Positions 1-9,362 of a stretch of DNA of 64,000 bases are shown here, one piece after another (the stretch's first letter is position 1; every line of letters starts with the position of its first letter). The notes beneath the pieces are model-generated. The model made no database searches. It saw nothing but the letters and a program-made list of their open reading frames with translations, and was not told where the DNA came from. Position numbers and translations under genes: made by a program. Origin of the DNA: Flavobacterium azooxidireducens (GTDB lineage Bacteria > Bacteroidota > Bacteroidia > Flavobacteriales > Flavobacteriaceae); assembly GCF_023195775.1 (NCBI RefSeq), contig NZ_CP096205.1, positions 1,364,001 to 1,428,000 on the forward strand. The letters are read 5' to 3'.

Positions 1-3000
1 AACTCTTACCCAAATTTGTTGACCATCTGTACCTTCAAACTCTGTAGGAGTTTCAATAGGGTTTTGAGGAATAGAAGCATCCTCTTCCGATTCATAATAA
101 GTAATTAAGAATAAATCAGGATTATAAGAACCTAATATTATTGGTGTATTTTGAGTTAAATCAAATATTGCTGTACCTGTAGCACTACAAGATTCTAAAT
201 CTATTGGATCATTACTTGGGAATTCAATAATATAAACAATATCAACATTTTTAGTAGTTGAAACTTCTTCACCTGGGGTACAAGTAGCATATGTTGCAAC
301 AGCTTGCATTTCAAGCGTTAAAGACAAGTTTGTTTCTAACTCTTGTTGTTGTTCTGGTGTTAAAACGATAGAAATATCTTCTTGACTACTAAAGAAAGCT
401 CCATTCATCAACCATTGGAAATCTACATCTGACTCTCCGTTGGGTAAGAACCTCCACGCCTCATTTGTTGCAGACCAAGGTCCTGTATTTCTACCAGGAG
501 GTGTATAGCCTAATGTTCCTGCTGCATTTTGAATACCTATAACACCTCTACCTCCATTCCAAGATGTACAAGGAACTCTTCTCTGAACATAAACCTCTAT
601 AATATTTGAAATTTCATAAATTACGATTTGAGTTGTTTGAGCTCCAATATTTGCATCAGTTGTACAACCAAATTGTGCAACTTCTGAGAAACTTACTACT
701 AATGCTCTACACGGGGATGTGCCTAAAACCTGATAATTAATGTTAGGATTAGCAAAAGCATTATTAATATTTGGGTCAATATCTTGGTAAACTCCATAAA
801 TTGCATTTCTGATTGGAAAAGTTGGGTCTGGAACATTTTGTGTGTATTGCCAAGGGGAAGATCCCGGTATATTAGGTGCAAAATTGGTTCCAAAAGTAAC
901 GGCTCCATTTGAACTTACTTGAGCAGTAGAAAAACTTTCGCCAAAGAAACAGAAATTAAATGGTAAATTAATAACATTAGACCAAACGTCATCAGTGTCT
1001 ACAGATGTCTGTGTACCACCTGTAAAAGGAAATGGTGGTGCGTATTCAATAGATTCAACTGCATATGAAGTAGTTGCTGCAATTCCGTAGAAAGAAGCAG
1101 AAAGATTAATTTCTTCGATATCTGAATCCGGACAAACAACAATTGAACCATCAACGATATCTACTCCAACGCCAACAACATCAACAGATGCACATCCTGG
1201 TGGGATGAAGATTGAAAATTGTTCTGGACCAGACCAAAAACTAATATCGTCATCACTACAAATAGCTCTCACGTAAAATTCATAGAAAACATCTTCATCA
1301 GCCATAAATATGTAACTTGGATTATTTACAACAACTCCAGTTGCTGTAGCTCCAGGAGCTCCAGCTCCTAATGGCTGCACAATAACTTCCCATTGGGTTT
1401 CTGGTCCAAGTGGTGTCCAAGTTAAGTTAACTGCATAAGAACCGATTTCTGTAGTTGCCAAAAGGTCGGTTGGTTGAGGACATGTTGGCAAAGTGGTTCC
1501 AGTCGCTGATAAACTCCATGGCCCGGTTTCTTCATCACAAACTGCTCTAACATAAAAATTATAACAGGTTAAAGGGTTTAATCCTGTATATACATGCGAT
1601 GTAGTGTCACTAGTTTGCCATCCTGTTGAACTAGCATTAGGAGCAGGCGAACCACAAGGCAAAGCTAAAATCTCCCAGCTGTTTCCGCTTAAGCTAGTCC
1701 ACGTTAAATCTGCAGTATATGTATTAGTTGCTGTAACTGTTAGATTGGTTGGTGAAGGACAGCTTGTACATACTACACTTGCTACCCAACCCGGAGCGTT
1801 TACAACTCCATCAGAGGTGAAAACAAAGGTTAAGCAACCACCAAAGGTTGAAGAACTAATTTGCGGTGGCAATGTAGTTCCGGTATAAGTACCAACTAAT
1901 GGTGCTGTTGCATCACTACCATTATATATTGTTAAGAAATCCCAATTGTTTTCAAGATTAAATGCTGAAAAAGTTACTGTAACAACTTGATTGTTGTTAT
2001 CTGGACATATTGTAGTGGTAACATTAGAATTATTTGGATAATTTCCTGAAACTCCACCCGGATCTGTAAAAGTTCCTCCACATGCTGGTGGTACTTGTTG
2101 TGTGGTTGCATTTACGCCTTGAGACCAAGTGCTGATATCATCAACAGCACATACTGCTCTAACATAAAATGTATAACAAGTATCTGGATTTAGTCCTGTA
2201 ACGTTGAATGGATTTGTTGGAGCATCAACCCAACCTGTTGTTGAAGCAGTTGGTAACGGAGAGCCACATGGTAACGCAAGCACTTGCCACGCTGTAGCAG
2301 TACTGTTATTTGTCCATGCTAAGTTAGCCGAACCTGATAAAACCGCAGAAGTTACTAACGCTGTTGGTCGTGGACATGTTGGTGCCGGACCACAAGTTAC
2401 GTTGGCAACCCATCCAGCTTCTACAACACTAATGTCTGAAGTAAATACAAATGTTAAACAGCCTCCTGGTGTAGATGATGTAACATCAGGTGGAATAGCC
2501 GTTCCTCCATATGTGCCAATTAATGGTGCAGTAGCATCACTACCGTCATATATTCTTAAAAAGTCACAACATCCTTCAGTTACAAAAGATAAAAATGAAA
2601 CAGTGACTAAATCTGTTGCATTATCCGGACATATCGTTGTAGTTACGTTTGCATTATTTGCATAGTTTCCTGATGCACCTCCCGGATCTGTAAAAGTTCC
2701 TCCACACGCTGGAGGCACTTGTTGTGTCGTTGTGTTTATTCCTTGCGACCAAGCACTAATATCATCTACAGAACATACTGCTCTAACATAAAATGTATAA
2801 CATGTATCTGGATTTAATCCTGTAACGTTGAATGGATTTGTTGGTGCATCAACCCATCCTGTTGTTGAAGCAGTTGGTAATGGAGAACCACAAGGTAAGG
2901 CAAGCACTTGCCACGCTGTAGCAGTACTATTATTTGTCCAAGCTAAATTAACTGAGCCTGACAAAACAGCAGAAGTTACTAAAGCTGTTGGTCGTGGACA

Positions 3001-4800
3001 TGTTGGTGCCGGACCACAAGTTACGTTAGCAACCCATCCGGCTGCTACTCCTGAACCGTCTGATGTGAAAACAAATGTTAAACATCCTCCTGGAGTGGAT
3101 GATGTAACATCAGGTGGAATATTATTTCCTGTGTAAGAACCTATTAATGGAGATGCGGCACTAGGGCCATCATAAATTCTTAAAAAGTCCCAATTGTTTT
3201 CTAGAGCAAAGGATAAAAATGAAACAGTTACTAAATCTGTCCCGTTTTCTGGACAAATTGTTGTTGTAACGTTTGCATTATTTCCATAATTTCCTGATGC
3301 ACCTCCTGGATCAGTAAAAGTCCCTCCGCAAGCTGGAGGCACTAGCTGTGTTGTTGCATTTACTCCTTGAGACCAAGCACTAATATCATCTACAGCACAA
3401 ACTGCTCTAACATAAAATGTATAACATGTGTCTGGATTTAATCCTGTCACGTTGAATGGATTTGTTGGTGCGTCAATCCAACCAGTTGTTGAATCAGTTG
3501 GTAATGGAGAACCACAAGGTAAAGCAAGCACTTGCCACGCTGTAGCAGTACTATTATTTGTCCAAGCTAAATTAACTGAGCCTGACAAAACAGCAGAAGT
3601 TGCTAAAGCTGAAGGTCGTGGACATGTTGGTGCAGGTGCACATGTAATGTTAGCGACCCATCCGGCTGCTAATCCTGATCCATCTGATGTAAAAACAAAA
3701 AACAAACATCCTCCAGGAGTTGACGAAGTTAAAATTGGAGGTAAATTGTTACCTGTGTAAGCTCCAATCAAAGGAGCCGAAGCACTATTACCATCATAAA
3801 CTCTTAAAAAATCCCAATTGTTTTCTGTTGCAAAAGATAAAAATGTAACAGTAACTAAATCTGTTGGACTATCCGCACAAATTAATGTTGATATATTTTC
3901 GTTGTTGCCGTAGTTTCCTCCTGCTCCACCTGAGTCTACAAAAGTATCACCACACCCAATAGGTGCAATAGTAGTTGTAAAATTAAATGGCCCAACCCAT
4001 TCACTAGTTCCGTCTAAACATATAGCTTTTACGTAATATGCATAAGAAGTATTCGGTGATAAACCTTGTGCCAAATATGAATTTGAACCAGAATGAGGAA
4101 CTCCGGTGCCTGTTGGAACACCCGGTAATTCAACCACCTCTATTTCCCAAGAAGTAGCAGAACCAGACCATGTTAAGGTGGCAGTATTAAATGTAAAGGT
4201 TGCATTTAAATTTGTTGGTTCTAAACATCTTTCCACCACACGAACATTATCTACAATCCATCTGTCTCCGGTTGGACTAGTAGTGGGTTGTGTTACCAAC
4301 ATTACGAAGGCAATGTAAATTTCCTGCCCTTCTGCATAACCTGCTCCTACTAAATCAACTTGTTTTTCTTCACAAATATTGAATACTTGATTTAACTCAG
4401 CTTCTGTCCACTGAGCTACAATTTGGAAACCACTGTTTTGAGAAACAGTAGAAACTCTAATCTGATAAGTTGTATTGTCGAAACCGTTAATTGTTGAACG
4501 GGTTGAGAATAACAATTGCCCATTACTAGGAACTGTAACTAATGATGATACTAACCACTTTTCTGAAGTGTTACCAGCACCAATATTCTCTCTACCATTC
4601 ACATAAGCAGATACAGCTCCCTCACAAACAATTGGAGGAGTACTAACAGAATTAATGGTTGTCCATGTTGATGGACCAAAAGCGTTGTTATATGACGTCC
4701 ACCCAGGTGGTATTCCGCCCTCAAAATCTTGAGGAACCTGAGAATACGCAACTGTTCCTGTCAGCATAAACAACAGTAATAGTAAAGTAATTCTTTTCAT
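1..4800 (-). CDS. Giant secreted adhesin-like protein, CUB-Fn3 repeats, N-terminal part
   Basis: Partial: starts at ATG 4800-4798 and stays open for 1600 codons to the window edge. Residues 1-20 form a signal peptide (MKRITLLLLLFMLTG, cut near AYSQ). Residues about 21-190 resemble a choice-of-anchor J/cleaved-adhesin domain (DFEGGIPPGW, WLVSS, DRWIVDNV). Next comes an Fn3 domain, then four CUB-like domains (CGGTFTDPGG, WDFLRIYDG, GGCLTFVFTSDGSG) alternating with Fn3 domains (WQVLALPCGSP, CYTFYVRAVC). After a further Fn3 there is a nidogen-like stretch (VSSNGAVTFG). Position 1-120 carries the ITYYESEEDA and GQQIWVRV motifs, frequent in Bacteroidota gliding or T9SS type B proteins. A C-terminal sorting domain is therefore expected outside the window but not seen. 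Likely a cell-surface adhesin or matrix protein. Confidence 0.9.
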   Translation of the reverse strand, partial: MKRITLLLLLFMLTGTVAYSQVPQDFEGGIPPGWTSYNNAFGPSTWTTINSVSTPPIVCEGAVSAYVNGRENIGAGNTSEKWLVSSLVTVPSNGQLLFSTRSTINGFDNTTYQIRVSTVSQNSGFQIVAQWTEAELNQVFNICEEKQVDLVGAGYAEGQEIYIAFVMLVTQPTTSPTGDRWIVDNVRVVERCLEPTNLNATFTFNTATLTWSGSATSWEIEVVELPGVPTGTGVPHSGSNSYLAQGLSPNTSYAYYVKAICLDGTSEWVGPFNFTTTIAPIGCGDTFVDSGGAGGNYGNNENISTLICADSPTDLVTVTFLSFATENNWDFLRVYDGNSASAPLIGAYTGNNLPPILTSSTPGGCLFFVFTSDGSGLAAGWVANITCAPAPTCPRPSALATSAVLSGSVNLAWTNNSTATAWQVLALPCGSPLPTDSTTGWIDAPTNPFNVTGLNPDTCYTFYVRAVCAVDDISAWSQGVNATTQLVPPACGGTFTDPGGASGNYGNNANVTTTICPENGTDLVTVSFLSFALENNWDFLRIYDGPSAASPLIGSYTGNNIPPDVTSSTPGGCLTFVFTSDGSGVAAGWVANVTCGPAPTCPRPTALVTSAVLSGSVNLAWTNNSTATAWQVLALPCGSPLPTASTTGWVDAPTNPFNVTGLNPDTCYTFYVRAVCSVDDISAWSQGINTTTQQVPPACGGTFTDPGGASGNYANNANVTTTICPDNATDLVTVSFLSFVTEGCCDFLRIYDGSDATAPLIGTYGGTAIPPDVTSSTPGGCLTFVFTSDISVVEAGWVANVTCGPAPTCPRPTALVTSAVLSGSANLAWTNNSTATAWQVLALPCGSPLPTASTTGWVDAPTNPFNVTGLNPDTCYTFYVRAVCAVDDISTWSQGVNATTQQVPPACGGTFTDPGGVSGNYPNNSNVTTTICPDNNNQVVTVTFSAFNLENNWDFLTIYNGSDATAPLVGTYTGTTLPPQISSSTFGGCLTFVFTSDGVVNAPGWVASVVCTSCPSPTNLTVTATNTYTADLTWTSLSGNSWEILALPCGSPAPNASSTGWQTSDTTSHVYTGLNPLTCYNFYVRAVCDEETGPWSLSATGTTLPTCPQPTDLLATTEIGSYAVNLTWTPLGPETQWEVIVQPLGAGAPGATATGVVVNNPSYIFMADEDVFYEFYVRAICSDDDISFWSGPEQFSIFIPPGCASVDVVGVGVDIVDGSIVVCPDSDIEEINLSASFYGIAATTSYAVESIEYAPPFPFTGGTQTSVDTDDVWSNVINLPFNFCFFGESFSTAQVSSNGAVTFGTNFAPNIPGSSPWQYTQNVPDPTFPIRNAIYGVYQDIDPNINNAFANPNINYQVLGTSPCRALVVSFSEVAQFGCTTDANIGAQTTQIVIYEISNIIEVYVQRRVPCTSWNGGRGVIGIQNAAGTLGYTPPGRNTGPWSATNEAWRFLPNGESDVDFQWLMNGAFFSSQEDISIVLTPEQQQELETNLSLTLEMQAVATYATCTPGEEVSTTKNVDIVYIIEFPSNDPIDLESCSATGTAIFDLTQNTPIILGSYNPDLFLITYYESEEDASIPQNPIETPTEFEGTDGQQIWVRV
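2093..3964 (-). repeat. Tandem 624-bp CUB-Fn3 coding repeats
   Basis: Three consecutive units have exactly the same spacing: equivalent positions fall at 2093, 2717 and 3341, so 624 bp or 208 residues each. They are nearly identical over long stretches. A fourth, diverged unit lies at about 1470-2092. Each encodes one CUB and one Fn3 domain of the adhesin. The high nucleotide identity suggests recent duplication or gene conversion, so copy number may vary between strains and short-read assemblies may collapse it. Confidence 0.9.
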
Positions 4801-4850
4801 AAATGAAAGTTTAGATTGTTTTGAAAATTTTTTCCGTAAGTTTAGAGAGC

Positions 4851-4858
4851 CAAATTTA
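4851..4858 (-). promoter_or_regulatory. Candidate -7 box for the adhesin gene
   Basis: The minus strand reads TAAATTTG, matching the Bacteroidota TAnnTTTG box, about 50 nt upstream of the adhesin ATG. No TTG element sits at the usual distance, so this is a -7 match only. Confidence 0.35.
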
Positions 4859-4939
4859 ACAAAAATTAAGAATTATGTAACATTATTTTAATTTTTAACT
4901 AAATTATTCAATCAATTTGTTTTTATAGTTTAAAAATTT

Positions 4940-4972
4940 TTGTCTAAAAAGCGACTGAATTGCTTAATTTTG
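4940..4972 (+). promoter_or_regulatory. Promoter of hflX
   Basis: TTG at 4940-4942, 22 bp, then TAATTTTG at 4965-4972. This fits the Bacteroidota sigma factor pattern TTG-N17-23-TAnnTTTG. Transcription would begin about 4978, giving a short leader before the ATG at 4991. Confidence 0.6.
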
Positions 4973-4990
4973 CAAGACATTTAATTGAAT

Positions 4991-6214
4991 ATGCTAGAAA
5001 AAGAAAAAACAAATTTTGAAAAGACAGTTGTAGTAGGAATTGTTACGAAAGAACAAGATGAGTCTAAATTGAATGAATATTTAGATGAATTAGAGTTTTT
5101 AACGTTTACTGCCGGCGGTGAAGTGATTAAACGTTTTTGGCAACGACTTGAAAAAGCACATCCTAAAACCTTCGTTGGAACAGGAAAAATTGAAGAAATT
5201 CATAAATATATTGTTGAAAACGAAGTTTCTACCGTGATTTTTGATGATGAACTCTCGCCTTCTCAACAAAAAAATATTACCAAAATTTTAGATTGTAAGG
5301 TGTTGGACCGAACCAACCTGATTTTGGACATTTTTGCTCAACGTGCCGAAACGTCGTATGCCAGAACTCAAGTTGAGTTAGCTCAGTGTCAGTATTTGTT
5401 ACCGAGATTATCGGGAATGTGGACGCACTTGGAACGTCAGCGAGGTGGAATTGGAATGCGTGGTCCGGGTGAAACGGAAATTGAAACGGATAGACGAATT
5501 GTCCGTGATCGAATTGCTTTGTTGAAAGATAAAATTAAAACGATTGACAAACAAATGTCGGTGCAACGCGGAAATCGTGGTTCGTTGGTTCGTGTTGCTT
5601 TGGTGGGATATACCAATGTGGGAAAATCGACATTGATGAATGCTGTTGGAAAAAGCGATGTTTTTGTAGAGAATAAATTGTTTGCGACATTAGACACAAC
5701 GGTTCGAAAAGTGGTAATTAAGAATTTACCATTTTTGCTTTCGGATACGGTTGGTTTTATTCGAAAATTGCCGACTCAGTTGGTAGAATCGTTTAAAAGT
5801 ACGCTGGATGAAGTTCGCGAAGCCGATTTACTACTTCACGTTGTTGATATTTCGCATCCGGATTTTGAACATCACATTGCTTCAGTAAATCAGATTTTGC
5901 AGGATATTAAAAGTGCCGATAAGCATACGATTATGGTTTTTAATAAGATTGATGCCTACAAACCTGCTCAATTTGATGAAGATGATTTGATGATTGAAAA
6001 AACATCAAAACATTATTCATTGGAAGAATGGAAAGCCACTTGGATGAGTAATGTGGGTGAAGAGCGTGCATTGTTTATTTCGGCTACGAACAAGGAGAAT
6101 TTTGAAGAATTTAGAGAAAAAGTCTATGAAGCCGTAAGGGAAATTCACGTGACTCGTTTTCCGTATAATAAATTTTTGTATCCGGATTATAAGGATGCTG
6201 TGGATGAGGAATAG
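4991..6214 (+). CDS. hflX: GTPase HflX
   Basis: 407-residue ribosome-associated GTPase of the Obg-HflX superfamily, which splits or rescues stalled 70S ribosomes and is cytoplasmic. The N-terminal HflX domain (GGEVIKRFWQRLEKAHP, FVGTGKIEEI, DDELSPSQQKN) and the coiled linker with RGGIGMRGPGETEIETDRR precede the G domain. There G1 (VGYTNVGKST) is at about residue 203, followed by the switch region DTTVRK, G3 (DTVGFI) and G4 (NKID). The frame is open back to a TTG at 4985, but the ATG at 4991 is preferred, with a good promoter just upstream. It stands alone, divergent from the adhesin gene. Family length and motifs are complete. Confidence 0.97.
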   Translation: MLEKEKTNFEKTVVVGIVTKEQDESKLNEYLDELEFLTFTAGGEVIKRFWQRLEKAHPKTFVGTGKIEEIHKYIVENEVSTVIFDDELSPSQQKNITKILDCKVLDRTNLILDIFAQRAETSYARTQVELAQCQYLLPRLSGMWTHLERQRGGIGMRGPGETEIETDRRIVRDRIALLKDKIKTIDKQMSVQRGNRGSLVRVALVGYTNVGKSTLMNAVGKSDVFVENKLFATLDTTVRKVVIKNLPFLLSDTVGFIRKLPTQLVESFKSTLDEVREADLLLHVVDISHPDFEHHIASVNQILQDIKSADKHTIMVFNKIDAYKPAQFDEDDLMIEKTSKHYSLEEWKATWMSNVGEERALFISATNKENFEEFREKVYEAVREIHVTRFPYNKFLYPDYKDAVDEE

Positions 6215-6215
6215 T

Positions 6216-6380
6216 TGATTGCACCGACTGCGACAGGGATTGCAGTGGAAAGCTTTTTTGATTTTTTTTGTACAAATGGCCGAGCGAGGAAGCGACCAAC
6301 GGAAGCTACCGCAGCCGGAGCAGTTGTTGAAAAAAATCAAAAAACTTGGAACAGAAAGCCCGGCCGTTCGCCAAAAAAAG
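6216..6380 (+). repeat. Interspersed stem-loop element, family B copy 1
   Basis: Begins right after the hflX stop. It has the family landmarks ATTGCAGTGGAAAGC near the 5' end (about 6239) and TTGGAACAGAAAGCCCGG near the 3' end (about 6345). Between them are self-complementary A/T runs (CTTTTTTGATTTTTTT against AAAAAATCAAAAAAC). It matches in architecture the copies at 14559, 26285 (reverse) and 44758. Short reading frames inside it are not credible genes. Confidence 0.7.
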
Positions 6381-6398
6381 TAAAAAATTATTCCCTAC

Positions 6399-6491
6399 TG
6401 TGTCATTTCGACGAAGGAGAAATCACATAACGCTAAGCAAGAAAACCGAGTTACCTACTTTATGTGATTTCTCCTGCGTCGAAATGACACA
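6399..6491. repeat. Long palindromic repeat, family A copy 1
   Basis: Two inverted arms of about 30 bp, TGTGTCATTTCGACGAAGGA... (6399-6430) and ...CGTCGAAATGACACA (6461-6491), flank a loop of about 30 nt. The same paired-arm structure recurs at 29339-29432, and single arms recur at 44936 and inside metG. In RNA it would form a strong hairpin. It lies between the convergent ends of hflX and the DUF3078 gene, so it could also act as a terminator. Confidence 0.85.
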
Positions 6492-6513
6492 GATTGGGGA
6501 TAAATTTATATTA

Positions 6514-7434
6514 TTAAAATCCGTAATTCACGCCAACTCCCAACACTTGACGGGTTTGGAATCCGCGAAATGCGTTGTCGTCATAAATGGTTTGGAATGA
6601 CAAATTGGTGGATAGAAATTTATTGATGGTCATCACGATATTTAACTGATAATCAACGTCCACATTTTGCGGATCTTCTAAATAATTGGAATATAAACTT
6701 AGGATATTTTCGGCAGAAACGTTTTCGAATAAATTGAATTTGTAGTAGCCGGCTGCATAGAAACCGAGTTCGTAACGCATTGATTTTCCTTCATCTACAC
6801 CAAAATAACTTCCATCAACATAACCCGGAACAGAAGTATAATCTTTATCTACAAATGTGAATTTTGAAGATAGCGGAGCTAAATTGAATTTGAAATTATC
6901 GCTTTTTTTCCACATCATATCCGGACCAAAAGTGAGGTAACCCGGTGACATAAAGTTGGTGTTTTCGGTTCTTATTTCTCGGCCGTTTTCATCGGTTCCG
7001 TAAACAAAACCTTTTGTGAATTGCGTTCTGAAGTTTAAAAATGCTGAATAATACCAATATCCTCCTGCTCTTTTTCCGGCAAGGGAATTGAACTCGAAAC
7101 GGTCGTCGGTTTTCTTTTCGAATTCTGAATTTTTGGTTTTTACGATTCCGTAGGAAGCAATTACTTTGTTGTCCCAAGACCAGTCGTCGCTTTTGTAATT
7201 GAAATCATAATTTAGTCCTAGATTTCCTGAAATATTATTTTCACCACCGGCAACCCAATTGTCAAAAGTAGATTGATTGAATAAGAAAGAGATGTTCCCT
7301 TTTTTGATCCAACCTTTGGTTCGTGTAGTATCGTTTACTGCTTTTACTACTTCTTCAACACTTTTTACAACTTCTTGTTGAGCAAAAGTGTGTAAGCCAA
7401 ACATCAAACTTAATGCTATTACTATTTTTCTCAT
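6514..7434 (-). CDS. DUF3078 family secreted protein
   Basis: 306 residues with a signal peptide (MRKIVIALSLMFGLHTFAQQ). The body has alternating aromatic beta-strand segments and family-typical sequence (WIKKGNISFLFNQS, NWVAGGENNISG, WSWDNKVIASYG), ending in YGF, as in outer-membrane beta-barrels. I recognise it as DUF3078, found in Bacteroidota, often last in suf operons. The function is unknown. An outer-membrane or periplasmic location is inferred from the signal peptide and the aromatic C-terminus. It is the last gene of the distal suf block here. Confidence 0.85.
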   Translation of the reverse strand: MRKIVIALSLMFGLHTFAQQEVVKSVEEVVKAVNDTTRTKGWIKKGNISFLFNQSTFDNWVAGGENNISGNLGLNYDFNYKSDDWSWDNKVIASYGIVKTKNSEFEKKTDDRFEFNSLAGKRAGGYWYYSAFLNFRTQFTKGFVYGTDENGREIRTENTNFMSPGYLTFGPDMMWKKSDNFKFNLAPLSSKFTFVDKDYTSVPGYVDGSYFGVDEGKSMRYELGFYAAGYYKFNLFENVSAENILSLYSNYLEDPQNVDVDYQLNIVMTINKFLSTNLSFQTIYDDNAFRGFQTRQVLGVGVNYGF

Positions 7435-7512
7435 CTTTTTATTTTTAAGATTTGCGAGGCAAAGTTAGTAATTGTTGTAAAATTTAACAATTTATTTCTG
7501 CTTAAAGGTCGG

Positions 7513-8019
7513 CTATTTTGATGCTTTGAATAATGGTACTGCCGAGCAAGCTTCGCCAAACATAACACTTTTGGCTACTTTTTGTAGATTTTGAATAGCA
7601 AAAATATAGGCTGATTCCGGAACCGGCTTTTTGGAACATCCTTTTAGAATAACCGGTTTTCCTTGGTAAATGGAATAATCGATTTGTTGCAGAATTTCAC
7701 TATATAATAAGGTGTCGATTTCTTCTTTTTTGCCTAAGATGATTTTTTTAGCAAACGGCTGAAGATGAACCGTAACTAAAATAGTTGCCCAGGCCGGTAA
7801 AATGGCATCGGTAGAACAATGAATTGCCACGAAATGGTTTTGATAGTGTGACCAATCGTGGTTTTTTAATTCCTCACGGAAGTTGTTTTCTTTTAATAAA
7901 AATCCTTCTTCGAGCCATTGAGCAATATCAATTTGTGTTCGAATTCCGGTTGGATAAAAATCTTCCAAATCGAATACTAAAAGGGTTGAATTGGCTACTT
8001 TGTTGATGATTTCGTTCAT
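7513..8019 (-). CDS. DUF2480 family protein
   Basis: 168-residue cytoplasmic protein with no signal or membrane segment. Sequence such as VFDLEDFYPTG, DWSHYQNHFVAIHCSTDAI and VILKGCSKKPVPESAY is typical of DUF2480. Two conserved cysteines (AIHCSTDA, LKGCSKK) in a suf locus make an iron-sulfur-related role attractive, but that is inference. It lies downstream of the DUF59 gene and is separated from it by a hairpin repeat. Confidence 0.85.
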   Translation of the reverse strand: MNEIINKVANSTLLVFDLEDFYPTGIRTQIDIAQWLEEGFLLKENNFREELKNHDWSHYQNHFVAIHCSTDAILPAWATILVTVHLQPFAKKIILGKKEEIDTLLYSEILQQIDYSIYQGKPVILKGCSKKPVPESAYIFAIQNLQKVAKSVMFGEACSAVPLFKASK

Positions 8020-8023
8020 TTCT

Positions 8024-8113
8024 GTTGTCGGTTGTCCGTTATCGGTTGTCGGTTGTCGATTGTCGTTGTCGGTTGTCTGAAAAACGGATAACAGACAACT
8101 GACAACCGATAAC
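8024..8113. repeat. GTTGTCGG-rich imperfect inverted repeat
   Basis: Tandem GTTGTCGGTTGTC-type words (8024-8076) are followed, after GAAAA, by the complementary series (8083-8110: AACGGATAACAGACAACTGA and on). This makes a long imperfect hairpin between the DUF59 and DUF2480 genes. It ends within 3 nt of the DUF59 stop codon. It resembles intergenic filler repeats seen in Flavobacterium and may modulate read-through. Confidence 0.7.
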
Positions 8114-8115
8114 TG

Positions 8116-8439
8116 TTACAGCATCCCCAATTCTAATTTTGCTTCTTCGCTCATTAAATCTTTGCTCCACGGTGGATCGAAAGTGATTTCTACTTCGCAG
8201 GATTTTACGGCATCGAGTGATTTCACTTTCTCTTCTACTTCTCTTGGCAATGTTTCAGCAACAGGACAATTGGGTGAGGTTAGAGTCATTAACACTTTTA
8301 CATCATTGTCTTCGTTGATCATTACGTCGTAGATTAATCCGAGTTCGTAAATATCGACTGGGATTTCGGGGTCGTATATTCCTTTAAGAACTTTTACAAC
8401 TGATTCGCCTAGGTTTATTTCGTCTTTATATTCTTCCAT
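8116..8439 (-). CDS. DUF59 iron-sulfur assembly factor (SufT-like)
   Basis: 107 residues; MIP18/DUF59 domain throughout. Visible family features are VLKGIYDPEIPVDIYELGLIYD, the reactive cysteine loop LTSPNCPVAETLP and the C-terminal EITFDPPWSKDLMSEEAK. Proteins of this family help mature or deliver iron-sulfur clusters in the cytoplasm. It follows sufE (gap 61 nt) and sits in the normal place of a Bacteroidota suf operon. Confidence 0.93.
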   Translation of the reverse strand: MEEYKDEINLGESVVKVLKGIYDPEIPVDIYELGLIYDVMINEDNDVKVLMTLTSPNCPVAETLPREVEEKVKSLDAVKSCEVEITFDPPWSKDLMSEEAKLELGML

Positions 8440-8500
8440 TTTGTTTACTTCTAAGTTTTGTTTTTGCCACTAAGGCACAAAGTCAATAAGTCTTTATTTT

Positions 8501-8920
8501 TTAATTCTTCGCTTCAAAAGCTAACGCATACATTTTTATCTGCTTTATCATAGATACTAAACCGTTTGCTCGTGTGGGAGACAAATGTTCTTTCAATCCT
8601 ATTTCATCAATAAAATCAGTATTGGCTTCTAAAATGGCGGATGGTTTTTGGTTGGAAAATGTTCGGATTAAAATAGCAATGATTCCTTTGGTTAAAATGG
8701 CATCGCTATCGGCTGTGAACGTAATTTTTCCGTCATTTTCTTCACCTTGCAACCATACTTTTGATTGGCATCCTTTGATGATGTTTTCTTCGGTTTTATA
8801 TTTTTCATCAATCAACGGCAATGTTTTCCCGAGTTCGATGATGTATTCGTAGCGTTGCATCCAATCATCAAACATCGAAAACTCGTCAACGATTTCGTCT
8901 TGTATTTCTTTAATTGTCAT
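8501..8920 (-). CDS. sufE: Cysteine desulfuration protein SufE
   Basis: 139 residues. SufE accepts persulfide sulfur from SufS and passes it to the SufBCD scaffold. The active-site cysteine is in NIIKGCQSKVWL. Other family marks are LGKTLPLIDEKYK, ILTKGIIAILIRTFS and HLSPTRANGLVSMIKQIK. Its ATG overlaps the end of the upstream lipoprotein gene by 11 nt, which indicates translational coupling. Confidence 0.96.
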   Translation of the reverse strand: MTIKEIQDEIVDEFSMFDDWMQRYEYIIELGKTLPLIDEKYKTEENIIKGCQSKVWLQGEENDGKITFTADSDAILTKGIIAILIRTFSNQKPSAILEANTDFIDEIGLKEHLSPTRANGLVSMIKQIKMYALAFEAKN

Positions 8921-9350
8921 CTTTTTCGGTTTTTACAAACGAAACTATTTTATTTACAAAGGCTTTAATTTCTACTGGTGGAGCATCATGGTCAAACGTT
9001 TGTGATTGATAAACTTTTCCTTCATACACAATTCTAACATTGGCCATTGCTGCACCGTCATAAAATCGTTTTTCGGTTGGTGCTTTGTACTCTTCTAGTT
9101 GGTCTAAATCTAATTTCATGAACAAATCTGCCAATTCTTTCCAATCTTCTTTTGCTAATTGATAGTTTTTTGCTTTTTCATCTCGTTTTCTAACAATAGA
9201 AAGGTTTTCGTTCTGAATTTGAATATTAAGATAACTACCTCTCGTTATCGCTTGATATTCGATGGTGGCTTTTTTCATTTCTTCTTTTTCCTTTTGATTG
9301 CAATTTTTAGTTAAAAAAAGTGAAAGAAAAATTAGGGTTATCGTTTTCAT
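8910..9350 (-). CDS. Small secreted or lipid-anchored protein of the suf operon
   Basis: 146 residues. The hydrophobic N-terminus MKTITLIFLSLFL with a Cys at residue 17 suggests a lipoprotein, although the residues before the Cys (LTKNC) are a poor lipobox. The rest is hydrophilic, with FYDGAAMANVRIVYEGK and QTFDHDAPPVEIK. Flavobacterial suf operons often carry such a protein between sufS and sufE. No function is known to me. It lies between sufS (12-nt gap) and sufE (11-nt overlap). Confidence 0.8.
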   Translation of the reverse strand: MKTITLIFLSLFLTKNCNQKEKEEMKKATIEYQAITRGSYLNIQIQNENLSIVRKRDEKAKNYQLAKEDWKELADLFMKLDLDQLEEYKAPTEKRFYDGAAMANVRIVYEGKVYQSQTFDHDAPPVEIKAFVNKIVSFVKTEKDDN

Positions 9351-9362
9351 ATTTTTTGTTTT

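Noticed and set aside
6215..6600. Small reading frames downstream of hflX
   Set aside because: They lie in family A and B repeats and on the opposite strand of the DUF3078 gene.
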